NCBI GenBank assembly: GCA_946624005.1
Contig: CAMORS010000008.1
Span: 1-54,896 of the forward strand
From: an uncultured Prevotella sp.
GTDB taxonomy: Bacteria > Bacteroidota > Bacteroidia > Bacteroidales > Bacteroidaceae
Direction of reading: 5' to 3'
DNA: 54,896 nt
Both the position numbers and the translations under genes were made by a program. Positions 1 through 7,748 of this stretch are shown here, one piece after another (the first letter of the stretch is position 1; every line of letters starts with the position of its first letter). The notes under the pieces were generated by a model that saw only the letters and a list, made by a program, of their open reading frames with translations, was not told the origin of the DNA and ran no database searches.

Positions 1-36
1 TGGGAAGCGTGACCTCCTACATTACCTATGTGACAG

Positions 37-106
37 TTAATTCTCCAATTCGTGAGAAAAACTCATGTAAGGAAAGCCTATAATTCTTTAATTCTCCAGT
101 TCGTGA
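37..106. repeat. Short direct repeat pair near window start
   Basis: The 19-base word TTAATTCTCCARTTCGTGA occurs at 37-55 and again at 88-106 with one mismatch, 51 bases apart. It lies just beyond the 3' end of the beta-helix gene. No gene is visible in bases 1-117. The words look like dispersed AT-rich intergenic repeats; no function is inferred. Confidence 0.6.
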
Positions 107-117
107 TAAGAAAAAAA

Positions 118-1542
118 CTATCGCGACAGGAGCTTCTTGACCTGCCCGTTCGTCTTGACGACGACGATACCACGAGGAGCATTACTCAGGTTTTCGATGC
201 GCATTCCATCGAGCGTGAATACATCCTCCGAAGCTTCTGTTTCGTGAAGAGCGGCAATACCCGTATCCTCGGCGAAAGGCATGAAGATGACCTCACCGAG
301 CGAAGCGTCGTCGTTCATATGGAAGATACAATCCTCAATGGCCTCTTGAGTCTGTGCCGTTGCCGTTTTCCAGATATTTCCCTGAGCGTAAACGGTGTTA
401 GTGGAGTTGTTGTAGAGGTCGTAGACGTTGCCGTCGAAGCCATTGTTGAGGAACGTGTTCTGTCCGGGATTGTAGTCGTCGGCCGTCGGGTCGTCGGTCT
501 TTCCGATATTGATGTCGTTACCGCCCACTACGGTGATGCCCCAGAGGTTGCCCTCAATCCAGTTGCCCGTGATGGTGGTGTTCTGCGAATAATACGGATC
601 GTAGATATTGATGCCGCTACCACCGTTCATCGGGTTCACCTCGTTGTTGTTGTCCTTGATGGTGTTGTTACGTACGATGGCATTCTGCGTCACATAGAGT
701 GCTACGCCATAGCGGTTGTCATAGATATTGTTATCCTCGATGAGCGTATTGATGTCGCCTTTAATTCCCACCATGTTGGCTACAACGAGTCCACCTACCA
801 TCGTATGCTCCGGGTCGCCCTGAATCTCGCAACCACGAATAGTGACCTGCTCGCCGACGGTGAGGTTGAGCTGCGGTGTGTTCATATTGGCCGTTCCGTT
901 CTTGACAAACTGGCAGTTCTCGACCGTGAGATTGACGGGGATATTGGCACCGCTGCCGATGGCTGCGCGCTGACATTCTTCGAAAGTACAATCAACAACC
1001 TTGCATGTTGAATTAGTCGTTCCGAAGGCCACAGCATAGGAAGCCGACTTGGCGTTATGGTAACGGAACGTGCAATCCTCGATGGTAACATCATTACTGC
1101 TGAAGCGCAACCCCGCATATTCCACGATAAGATTTGCCGCCAAGACAGCTTTCTCAGAATTGACGACGATACCGTAGGGCTCGTCGGTCTCCTCGTGGCG
1201 CGTGATGACAGATTGAGGGTCCGACGTACTCAAATACTGATTTTCATTCAGAACGGCCTCGCCATTGATGTTGATTCTTGCACCGTCGCCCATTCGGAGA
1301 GTCGATCGGGCGTCAAGACTGAACACATCGCCATCGGCAATGGTGAGTTCGCCATGGAAGACATACGCGGGACCAATGGTATTGGCCAACGGGTCGCTGT
1401 ATTTCTCCACTCCATACGTGCCGGCTTCAGCCAGCTTCTCCAGCGTCCAGACGGTGCCGTCGCCAGGTGTCGTGTACTCTTGCGCCTGTATCGAAGCGGT
1501 CAAGCCAAAGGCGATAATGCCTGAAAGTAAAAGCTTTTTCAT
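118..1542 (-). CDS. Secreted right-handed parallel beta-helix protein with T9SS-like tail
   Basis: This is a 474-residue exported protein. The N-terminus is a clear signal peptide (MKKLLLSGIIAFGLTASIQAQ, cleavage after AQA/Q). The middle, roughly residues 100-400, has repeated turns of the N-N-x-I/V-x-x-N type (for example IEDNNIYDN, VRNNTIKDN, ITGNWIEGN), which is the pattern of right-handed parallel beta-helix (pectate-lyase-like or NosD-like) folds. The last ~45 residues (VFTLDGMRIENL, then RGIVVVKTNGQ) resemble type A C-terminal sorting domains of T9SS cargo. No catalytic residues can be assigned, so it could be a polysaccharide lyase-like enzyme or a surface binding protein. It is divergent from the YiiX-like gene, with 55 bases between start codons. 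Confidence 0.8.
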   Translation of the reverse strand: MKKLLLSGIIAFGLTASIQAQEYTTPGDGTVWTLEKLAEAGTYGVEKYSDPLANTIGPAYVFHGELTIADGDVFSLDARSTLRMGDGARININGEAVLNENQYLSTSDPQSVITRHEETDEPYGIVVNSEKAVLAANLIVEYAGLRFSSNDVTIEDCTFRYHNAKSASYAVAFGTTNSTCKVVDCTFEECQRAAIGSGANIPVNLTVENCQFVKNGTANMNTPQLNLTVGEQVTIRGCEIQGDPEHTMVGGLVVANMVGIKGDINTLIEDNNIYDNRYGVALYVTQNAIVRNNTIKDNNNEVNPMNGGSGINIYDPYYSQNTTITGNWIEGNLWGITVVGGNDINIGKTDDPTADDYNPGQNTFLNNGFDGNVYDLYNNSTNTVYAQGNIWKTATAQTQEAIEDCIFHMNDDASLGEVIFMPFAEDTGIAALHETEASEDVFTLDGMRIENLSNAPRGIVVVKTNGQVKKLLSR

Positions 1543-1561
1543 ATCTTTTTCTGTTGTTTTG

Positions 1562-1592
1562 TTTGGTTATACTTAATATTTTCGTAATTTTG
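1562..1592 (+). promoter_or_regulatory. Bacteroidetes-type promoter of the YiiX-like gene
   Basis: TTTG at 1562-1565 is followed after 19 bases by TAATTTTG at 1585-1592, matching the -33/-7 consensus. The start codon is at 1598, only 5 bases after the -7 box, so the transcript would start at or next to the ATG. Confidence 0.6.
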
Positions 1593-1597
1593 CAGGC

Positions 1598-2218
1598 ATG
1601 AAAAGAATCGTATTGTCTCTCTTTTGCCTGTTGTTCTTATCGCTCAGCACGCAGGCTCAGACGCTGGAACCCCTCGGCTCCTGTCGCCAGCTGCGCTCGT
1701 GCGACCTGCTTTTCTGCGTCAATCCCGAAGGCAACGCCATCACCGACGTGACGCACGGAGCCGACGGTATGCAAATAGACCATGTGGGCATCTACCACAA
1801 GGGGAAGGTCATCGAGGCCGTTCCTCATCGGGGAGTATGCCTGACGCCCATCGACTCGTTCATGAAGCGCAACCAATACCTTATTATAATAGGCCGCGTT
1901 GTCACTCCCTTCAGCAAGCGGAAGACCATCCGCCAAGCCAAGCGATGCATCGGTCTGCCCTACGATTCGCTCTACATACCCGACCTCAGAGCCGTCTATT
2001 GCAGCGAACTGGTGCAGCAATGCTACGTCGACAAGCATGGGCAACAGGTTTTCGAGCCTATCGGCATGACCTTCCGCGACAGCACAGGTGAGATTCCCGA
2101 CTACTGGACCGACTTCTACCGCCGGTTCGGCATGCAGGTTCCTGAAGGCTTGGAGGGTTCCAATCCTGCCGAGCTATCGCGCCGGCATTGCATAAAACTC
2201 CTCTTCAGAACCTTCTGA
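1598..2218 (+). CDS. YiiX-like permuted NlpC/P60 (papain-fold) hydrolase, exported
   Basis: This 206-residue protein has a signal peptide (cleavage near residue 20, STQAQ). The core matches the permuted papain-like YiiX/YebB family. DLLFCV opens the domain, DHVGIYHKGKVIEA carries the candidate catalytic His62, and YCSELVQQCY carries the candidate nucleophile Cys135. In this circularly permuted group the His comes before the Cys, as here. Members hydrolyse amide or ester bonds, and some act on peptidoglycan or lipids; the substrate here is unknown. The gene is monocistronic, between a divergent beta-helix gene and the convergent queC. The start is fixed by the signal peptide. Confidence 0.82.
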   Translation: MKRIVLSLFCLLFLSLSTQAQTLEPLGSCRQLRSCDLLFCVNPEGNAITDVTHGADGMQIDHVGIYHKGKVIEAVPHRGVCLTPIDSFMKRNQYLIIIGRVVTPFSKRKTIRQAKRCIGLPYDSLYIPDLRAVYCSELVQQCYVDKHGQQVFEPIGMTFRDSTGEIPDYWTDFYRRFGMQVPEGLEGSNPAELSRRHCIKLLFRTF

Positions 2219-2255
2219 TCTCATCTCGCACCACCGAACCTACGCACCTCCGCAC

Positions 2256-2912
2256 CTACGACTCTTCATACTCCGTAGGGTCGCTGATGCCTGCTTCGGC
2301 AAGTGCTTCGCGCCTTTCGACACAGGTGCCGCAGCGTCCGCAATGGTGTTCGCCGCCCTTGTAGCAGCTCCACGTCTCGGCATAATCCAATCCCAACGCC
2401 TTTCCCCTACGGGCGATGTCGGCCTTCGTGATATTGGTGTAAGGCACGAGCAGCTCGATGCCTGGATAGGTTCCGGTCTTCGTTGCCTGGCTCATCGCCT
2501 CGACAAACTGCGGCGTACAGTCGGGATAGATGCTATGGTCGCCCGAATGGTTGGCCATCATCACATACTGCAGCCCGCGGCTCTCTGCCAGTCCGGCAGC
2601 GATGCTGAGCATGATGCCGTTGCGGAAAGGCACCACCGTCGACTTCATATTGTCGGCGGCATAATGGCCTTCGGGTATATCCTCGCCCCCTTTCAGCAGC
2701 GAACTCTGGAAATACTGCTGCATGAAGCTGAGCGGTATGACCAGATGCTCGATGCCCAACCGCTCGCAATGCAACCGGGCAAAGGGTATCTCGCGGGCGT
2801 TGTGCTTGCTGCCATAGTCGAACGTGACGGCCAGCGCTATCCGCTCGCTCATATCATAGAGCAGCGTGATGCTGTCCATCCCGCCGCTCACAATGATTAC
2901 AGAATCTTTCAT
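2256..2912 (-). CDS. queC: 7-cyano-7-deazaguanine synthase QueC
   Basis: QueC (218 residues) converts 7-carboxy-7-deazaguanine and ammonia to preQ0 with ATP, in the queuosine tRNA-modification pathway. The N-terminus has the PP-loop ATP-pyrophosphatase motif SGGMDSITLLYD. The C-terminus carries the zinc-binding cysteine set C-x(7)-C-x2-C-x2-C (CYKGGEHHCGRCGTC). Length and motif order are normal for the family. It lies 6 bases downstream of ridA on the same strand and is probably co-transcribed with it. No other queuosine genes (queD, queE, queF) are in the window. Confidence 0.95.
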   Translation of the reverse strand: MKDSVIIVSGGMDSITLLYDMSERIALAVTFDYGSKHNAREIPFARLHCERLGIEHLVIPLSFMQQYFQSSLLKGGEDIPEGHYAADNMKSTVVPFRNGIMLSIAAGLAESRGLQYVMMANHSGDHSIYPDCTPQFVEAMSQATKTGTYPGIELLVPYTNITKADIARRGKALGLDYAETWSCYKGGEHHCGRCGTCVERREALAEAGISDPTEYEES

Positions 2913-2918
2913 AACAGC

Positions 2919-3293
2919 TTAGCGTGCAGCGATGCACTCAATCTCTACCAGCGCACCCTTCGGCAGATCTCTCACGGCGAAGGCCGAGCGAGCAGGATAG
3001 GGCTGCGAGAAGAACTCGCTGTAAACCTCGTTCATGGGGCCGAAGTTGGCGATGTCAGAGAGGAGGACGGTTGTCTTCACAACGTCTTTCAGGTCGAGAC
3101 CTGCCGACTGCAGGATGGCCTGAGCGTTGAGCAGCGACTGACGAGTCTGCTCTTTGATACCTCCCTCGGGGAATGCACCCGTAGCGGGGTCGATGGGTAA
3201 CTGACCAGAGGCGAAAACCATGCCGTTTGCCTCGATTGCCTGGCTATACGGACCGATAGCGGCAGGAGCTTTTTCTGTTGAAAGTGCTTTCAT
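2919..3293 (-). CDS. ridA: RidA family enamine/imine deaminase
   Basis: This 124-residue protein of the RidA/YjgF/TdcF family hydrolyses reactive enamine/imine intermediates such as 2-aminoacrylate released by PLP enzymes. Family features are PAAIGPYSQAI near the N-terminus, FASGQLPIDPATG, and the closing IECIAA, which includes the conserved region around the active-site Arg (YPARSAFAVRDLPKGALVEIE). The frame is open further upstream, but the conserved start is MKALSTEKAPAAIGPYS at 3293; the upstream part reads low-complexity sequence and a hairpin. It is first in a two-gene unit with queC, and no metabolic link between the two is obvious. Confidence 0.93.
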   Translation of the reverse strand: MKALSTEKAPAAIGPYSQAIEANGMVFASGQLPIDPATGAFPEGGIKEQTRQSLLNAQAILQSAGLDLKDVVKTTVLLSDIANFGPMNEVYSEFFSQPYPARSAFAVRDLPKGALVEIECIAAR

Positions 3294-3380
3294 CTTTTTG
3301 TTTTGATTATTACGTTTATTGCCACACCCGAAGGCGTGATTTCCTTTATTCTTTTTGCCGAATGCCACTGATGAGCTATT

Positions 3381-3400
3381 GCGACGCAAGGATGCGCCGC
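3381..3400. repeat. REP-like palindrome, copy 1
   Basis: GCGACGCA-AGGA-TGCGCCGC is an 8-base stem with one mismatch and a 4-base loop. It is followed by CTCCTGCAT. A near-identical copy with a perfect stem is at 36797-36816, followed by CTCCTACAT. Here it lies in the transcribed leader of ridA-queC. Confidence 0.7.
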
Positions 3401-3417
3401 CTCCTGCATTCAGGCTG

Positions 3418-3449
3418 CAAAGTTACGAAGAATAAATGGAACGGCCAAA
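3418..3449 (-). promoter_or_regulatory. Promoter of ridA-queC
   Basis: Read on the minus strand, TTTG (3446-3449) is followed after 20 bases by TAACTTTG (3418-3425), a good -33/-7 match. Transcription would start near 3414, giving a leader of about 120 nt that includes the palindrome at 3381-3400. Confidence 0.6.
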
Positions 3450-3612
3450 TCTTCCGCTTCGTTTTGCGCAAAACAATCTGTTTTGAAACGCTAACGCCAC
3501 CCGGTTCGTCGATGTTCGAGCAGAGAAATTGACAAAAACAAAGGTCAGCAGAACTGTTCCTTCCTGAGCGAGCGAAGCTGGGCGGGACACGCTTACATTA
3601 GGTTGGAATTGG

Positions 3613-3788
3613 TCAGAGATGTCGTCTTTGGGTCTCATTTGTGGTCTTTGAGGACATCAGAGACCATCTCTGAGCGCATCAGAGATAATCAACGAGCAGG
3701 TAATATGCCACATATTGCACACCAATATGACACAAATTGCCCACCAATATGACGCAAACTGCCCGCCAATATGACGCAGATTGGTGGT
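3613..3788. repeat. 22-base tandem array 1 (two sequence families in one phase)
   Basis: Eight consecutive 22-base units start at 3613, 3635, 3657, 3679, 3701, 3723, 3745 and 3767. The first four are related to TCAGAGACCATC (best copy at 3657). The last three begin CAATATGACRCA, and the unit at 3701 (TAATATGCCACA) is intermediate between the families. The period is not a multiple of three, so the array is not coding. There are no unique spacers, so it is not CRISPR. The TCAGAGACCATC half-unit reappears in array 3 at 36457-36610. Confidence 0.75.
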
Positions 3789-3960
3789 CGGAAAACGGCA
3801 CTCGCTACAACTCGTTGATATTCAAACGATTGCAAAATAGCCCAAAACTCGCGTATACCGAACAAGATTCCATTTGCTGCAGAATACGCGAGTTTTAGCG
3901 TTAAATCGCTTAACAATCGCAAAATCTTGTCGACAAAATTGTATTTTCTCCTGAAAACTA

Positions 3961-3991
3961 TTGTGCGTTCCATAAAAAAGTCGTAAATTTG
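3961..3991 (+). promoter_or_regulatory. Promoter of the M6 protease pair
   Basis: TTG at 3961-3963 is followed after 20 bases by TAAATTTG at 3984-3991. The ATG is at 3996, 4 bases past the -7 box, so the mRNA is probably leaderless or nearly so. Confidence 0.6.
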
Positions 3992-3995
3992 CAAC

Positions 3996-5816
3996 ATGAT
4001 TCAGAAACATCTTCTCCGTAGGATGATAGCAGCCGTTGCAATGCTTTTGGTAGCCATCGCTTGTCGTGCTGCGAAGGCAAGTCCTGTTCCGGCTACCGTC
4101 GTCCAGAGCGACGGCAAGTCGTTGACCGTCATGCTGTTCGGCGACGAGCATGCTCACTATTCGGCAACCACCGACGGCGTGCTGCTCGTTCAAGACGGGC
4201 GCGACTACTTCATCGCTACAATCGGTGACGACGGTGAGCTGTCAGCCTCCCGCATTCTGGCTCACAATGCCGGACAACGCACGGCCGAAGAGCTGACAGC
4301 CATCGCTGCCCAGCCGCGCGAACGATTCTTCCGGACCCTCGGCCGAAAGGGCATCCGTCGCGCTGAGAGCATCTCCACCGATGTTCACAACTATTTCCCC
4401 CACACGGGTTCGCCAAAGGCTGTGGTGCTCTTGGTGGAGTTCAGCGACGAGAAGTTCAAGCACGACTCGCTGACAACCTACCAGATTTTCGACCGATACC
4501 TCAACGCCACCGACAAACCGAAGCACGAAGCCGAGCCGTCGTTGGGCTACAACACGGGCAGCGTGGCTCAGTATTTCGCCGACGTCAGCTACGGGAAGTT
4601 CACCCCTTCGTTCGATGTCTACGGGCCTGTCTGCGTTCCGGGTACGATGGCTTCCTACGGACGTTCGGAGAATGTGACGCAACTGATGAAGGATGCGCTG
4701 ACTGCCTTGCCGTCGGGAACTGACTTCTCGTCGTTCGATCTCAACAACGACGGCGAGATAGACCTGGTGTACATCATCTACGCCGGCTATGGCGAGAACT
4801 ACACGGGCAACTCTTCCAACTGTATCTGGCCGAAAGCCAGCACGATGAGCAACGTCTACTACAACAACATGAAGGTGTGCCGCTATGGCGTACACTGCGA
4901 GATAGGTGGCGTCAGAGGCAAGTCAGACCGCATCAACGGCATCGGACTCTTCTGCCATGAGTTCTCTCACACGATGGGACTGCCCGACCTCTACACCAAC
5001 GCCAATCCCTCCGACGACCTCGGAATGGAGGACTGGGACCTCATGGACGGCGGCGAATATCTCGGGCTGAACATCGGAACGGCTCCCTGCGAATATAGCG
5101 CCTGGGAACGCGAGGTGATGGGATGGCGACCGATGCAGACGCTCACGGAGCGAGGCCAATACGAACTGCGCAAGCTCAGCGATGCCGACGGCGTGGCTTT
5201 CCGCATTCCATTCGACGGTCGCGACCACGAATACATCTATCTGGAGAATATCCAGCGCAGCGGATGGAACCGCAACGTCAGAGGGCACGGCATGCTCGCC
5301 GTACACGTCAGGTACAACACCAGTGAGGTGGTTTCGGGCGACCATCCCAACAATTCGCCCAACAGCATCAAGCGCGTCACCGTCGTTCCGGCCGACGGAA
5401 GGCTCTACAGTTCGTATACGGCCAACAGAGATATACTCGCCGACCCCGATCATCAAGACGAGATAGAGGAAGCTTACTTAGAGAGCTACCGCTGCGATCC
5501 CTTCCCAGGCAACAAGAATGTCACCGAACTGAACGACAAGACCGACTATCGCATGACGACCTTCGACGGCGAACAACCGTTAGGCAAGCCTATCTTCGAT
5601 ATAGAAGAGAAGAACGGCATCATCACGTTCACCTTCATCGAAAAGGTGATACCGACCGAAATATCAACGACTTATGCCAATCGTAAAGCAACAAGCCGTC
5701 AAGCCGTATGCGACCTGCAAGGCCGGCTCATCGCCCGTGAAGCCACGCCACAGGTGACGGCTTCGCTGCCCAAAGGTATATATATAATAGGTAACAAAAA
5801 GTACAACAAGGAATGA
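3996..5816 (+). CDS. M6 family metalloprotease 1, secreted, T9SS-like tail
   Basis: This is a 606-residue secreted zinc protease of the M6 (immune inhibitor A-like) family. A signal peptide covers about residues 1-26. It is followed by the propeptide-like block typical of Bacteroidetes M6 proteins (VVQSDGKSLTVMLFGDEHAHYSATTDGVLL can be read in two overlapping parts around residues 35-64). The catalytic motif HExxHxxGxxD is intact: H321, E322, H325, G328, D331, with the downstream WDLMDGGEY. The C-terminal ~50 residues (VCDLQGRLIARE, then LPKGIYIIGNKK) look like a type A sorting domain. Substrates are unknown. Its stop codon overlaps the start of the next paralogue (ATGA), so the two are translationally coupled. 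Confidence 0.9.
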   Translation: MIQKHLLRRMIAAVAMLLVAIACRAAKASPVPATVVQSDGKSLTVMLFGDEHAHYSATTDGVLLVQDGRDYFIATIGDDGELSASRILAHNAGQRTAEELTAIAAQPRERFFRTLGRKGIRRAESISTDVHNYFPHTGSPKAVVLLVEFSDEKFKHDSLTTYQIFDRYLNATDKPKHEAEPSLGYNTGSVAQYFADVSYGKFTPSFDVYGPVCVPGTMASYGRSENVTQLMKDALTALPSGTDFSSFDLNNDGEIDLVYIIYAGYGENYTGNSSNCIWPKASTMSNVYYNNMKVCRYGVHCEIGGVRGKSDRINGIGLFCHEFSHTMGLPDLYTNANPSDDLGMEDWDLMDGGEYLGLNIGTAPCEYSAWEREVMGWRPMQTLTERGQYELRKLSDADGVAFRIPFDGRDHEYIYLENIQRSGWNRNVRGHGMLAVHVRYNTSEVVSGDHPNNSPNSIKRVTVVPADGRLYSSYTANRDILADPDHQDEIEEAYLESYRCDPFPGNKNVTELNDKTDYRMTTFDGEQPLGKPIFDIEEKNGIITFTFIEKVIPTEISTTYANRKATSRQAVCDLQGRLIAREATPQVTASLPKGIYIIGNKKYNKE

Positions 5817-7621
5817 GACATTTTCTCCTCTCGCTCGTCATGATGCTGACGGCTGTTTCTTCAACGGCAACCGTCAAGTTGAGTCCTATGCCCGCACGGG
5901 TGGTTCAGTCCGACGGAACGGTGCTCACGGTCATCGGACGGGGCGACGAGCATAGCCACTACTTCATCACGACCGACGGTGTGCTGCTCTGTCATCGTGG
6001 CAACGACTTCTTCGTTGCCCGTGTTGAGGCCGACGGCCGACTGACGGCTACCACGCAGTTAGCCCACGAGGCTGCGCTCCGAACCGCAGAAGAGCGGCGA
6101 CTGGCCAATCTCCAGCAGCGCCAACGCTTCTACAACACACGACGCCAAAGCCTACGGAAGGCTCCGCTCGTGGATGAATACAACGCAGGACGACCGCTCA
6201 TCGCTCCCTTCGGAAAACCGCGCATACCGGTCATTTTGGCGGAGTTCAGCGATGTGAAGTTCATCGACGACGACCCCATTCCCGTTTTCCACCAGTACTT
6301 CAACTACGACAAGATTGACAACGAGATAGGCAACGGTACGGCTCGACGCAACTTCGGCAGCGTCGCAAAGTACTACCGCGACATGAGTTTCGGACAGTTC
6401 GACCCGCAATTCGAGGTCGTCGCCAAGGTGACACTCGACGAGTCGCTCCACTATTACGGGCAAGACTCGGAGAATCGCGTAGACTCGCTGTTCCGCAAAC
6501 GATTCCTCCCCGATGTCTGCCAAAAGGCTTTCGAACAAGGGGTCGACTTCTCACAGTACGACAGCGACAACGACGGCTATGCCGAGCTCGTCTACATCGT
6601 CTTCGCTGGCTACGCTCAGAGTTGGTTAGGAAACTCCACCGACTGCATCTGGCCCAAGACCGGACTGTCAGAGAACGGGCCCTATGGCAGCACGAAGGTG
6701 TTGCACTACAGCGTCAACAGCGAGCTGAACGCCTTTCCTGGTGCTTTCTCCGACGGCAAGCGCATCAACGGCGTCGGACTGGCCTGCCACGAGTTTGCCC
6801 ACTGTCTCGGGCTTCCCGACATCTATCCCACCGACTCAGAGGCACGCAACGCGGGCAATCAGGCCATGGAATACTGGGACCTGATGGACGCCGGCGAGTA
6901 TGTACAGAACGGCTACTACCCTACCGAACTGACCTGCTGGGAGCGCGAGACGCTGGGATGGATGCAGATTGAGACGCTCACCGAGAGCGGACACTACGAG
7001 CTGCCGCCCATCTCTGACGAATCAAGGAAGGCCTTCCGCATCCCGAACGATGCCGACCCGACAGGATGCGAATACCTCTTGCTGCAGACTATCAAGGACA
7101 CGCTGTGGAACCGCCGACAGCAAGGTCATGGCATGATGGTGATGCACGTCGACTTCCAACCCGAAGTGTTCGCCCTCGACAGCAATGCCGTGAACAACGA
7201 AATGGGACACCCGCGCTTCACGTACATACCCGCCGACGGTGAGTATATCAGCCAATACCTGGTAGACGAGGTAAACTTCACCACCGAGCAATACCGAGCC
7301 AACCACTGGGGCGACCCCTATCCGGGCGACCAGAACATCACCGCCATCGAAGGCTTCGACATGTACACCGGCCGGATGGACAAACAGATAGCCAACATCA
7401 CGGAGGCTGCCGACGGCACCATCGCCTTCGACCTTACCGTGCCACCCATACCGACAGCCATCACGGAGAGCTTCGCCAACGATGCGTTCACGCACCCTTC
7501 CGACACCCCAACCGCTATATTCACGCTCTCGGGCACCAGATGGCCCAACGGTAAGCACCTTCCCCCCGGCCTCTACCTCGTAGGCCACAAAGGCTCCATG
7601 CGCAAAATGCGCATCCCCTAA
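5813..7621 (+). CDS. M6 family metalloprotease 2, secreted, T9SS-like tail
   Basis: This 602-residue paralogue of the preceding gene starts in a 4-base ATGA overlap with it. It has a signal peptide (about residues 1-20), the same propeptide block (VVQSDGTVLTVIGRGDEHSH), and an intact zinc site H326-E327-x2-H330-x2-G333-x2-D336 followed by WDLMDAGEY. The C-terminal tail (IFTLSGTRWPNGKHL, then PPGLYLVGHKG) again resembles a T9SS sorting domain. The catalytic cores are clearly related, but the tails and the segment after the propeptide have diverged. This suggests an old duplication with different substrates or different maturation partners. Confidence 0.9.
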   Translation: MRHFLLSLVMMLTAVSSTATVKLSPMPARVVQSDGTVLTVIGRGDEHSHYFITTDGVLLCHRGNDFFVARVEADGRLTATTQLAHEAALRTAEERRLANLQQRQRFYNTRRQSLRKAPLVDEYNAGRPLIAPFGKPRIPVILAEFSDVKFIDDDPIPVFHQYFNYDKIDNEIGNGTARRNFGSVAKYYRDMSFGQFDPQFEVVAKVTLDESLHYYGQDSENRVDSLFRKRFLPDVCQKAFEQGVDFSQYDSDNDGYAELVYIVFAGYAQSWLGNSTDCIWPKTGLSENGPYGSTKVLHYSVNSELNAFPGAFSDGKRINGVGLACHEFAHCLGLPDIYPTDSEARNAGNQAMEYWDLMDAGEYVQNGYYPTELTCWERETLGWMQIETLTESGHYELPPISDESRKAFRIPNDADPTGCEYLLLQTIKDTLWNRRQQGHGMMVMHVDFQPEVFALDSNAVNNEMGHPRFTYIPADGEYISQYLVDEVNFTTEQYRANHWGDPYPGDQNITAIEGFDMYTGRMDKQIANITEAADGTIAFDLTVPPIPTAITESFANDAFTHPSDTPTAIFTLSGTRWPNGKHLPPGLYLVGHKGSMRKMRIP

Positions 7622-7633
7622 CGCCTCCCCGAA

Positions 7634-7726
7634 GGCTGAGCCTCCCTCCCCCAAGGTTGCGCCTGCCGCTCTCCGCGGTTGAGCCTCCTTCCCCCAAGGT
7701 TGAGTCTGCCGCTGTACCACAGCGGC
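7634..7726. repeat. Two 43-base direct repeats plus a hairpin before uvrB
   Basis: Two units, 7634-7676 and 7677-7719, share GAGCCTCC, then CCCCCAAGGTTG, then CTGCCGCT. The second ends in a perfect inverted repeat GCCGCTG-TACCA-CAGCGGC (7708-7726). The stretch is GC-rich and non-coding. The hairpin lacks a T-tract, so it is not a convincing terminator. Confidence 0.6.
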
Positions 7727-7748
7727 CCCACCCCCAAAAGAAAAGCCC

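Larger units (their letters stand above)
3294..3995. other. 702-base divergent intergenic region ridA / M6 protease
   Basis: No gene is visible here. Going left to right it holds the ridA leader with a UUCG-capped hairpin (about 3322-3340, minus-strand sense) and a REP-like palindrome (3381-3400), then the ridA promoter (3418-3449). After that come the 22-base tandem array (3613-3788) and the M6 promoter (3961-3991). Open frames across it are interrupted and have no recognisable protein features. Confidence 0.7.

Noticed and set aside
3294..3414. preQ1 riboswitch controlling ridA-queC
   Set aside because: The leader was scanned for the small preQ1-I pattern (A-rich tail pairing into a CCC/C-rich hairpin loop). 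Only a UUCG-capped hairpin and the REP-like palindrome were found.
3613..3788. CRISPR array
   Set aside because: Units follow each other without unique spacers, 22 bases is too short for a repeat-plus-spacer period, and there are no cas genes.
3423..3997. Minus-strand open frames of 71-123 codons between ridA and the first M6 gene
   Set aside because: They cross the 22-base array, whose period shifts the reading frame in every unit, and they have no recognisable protein features.
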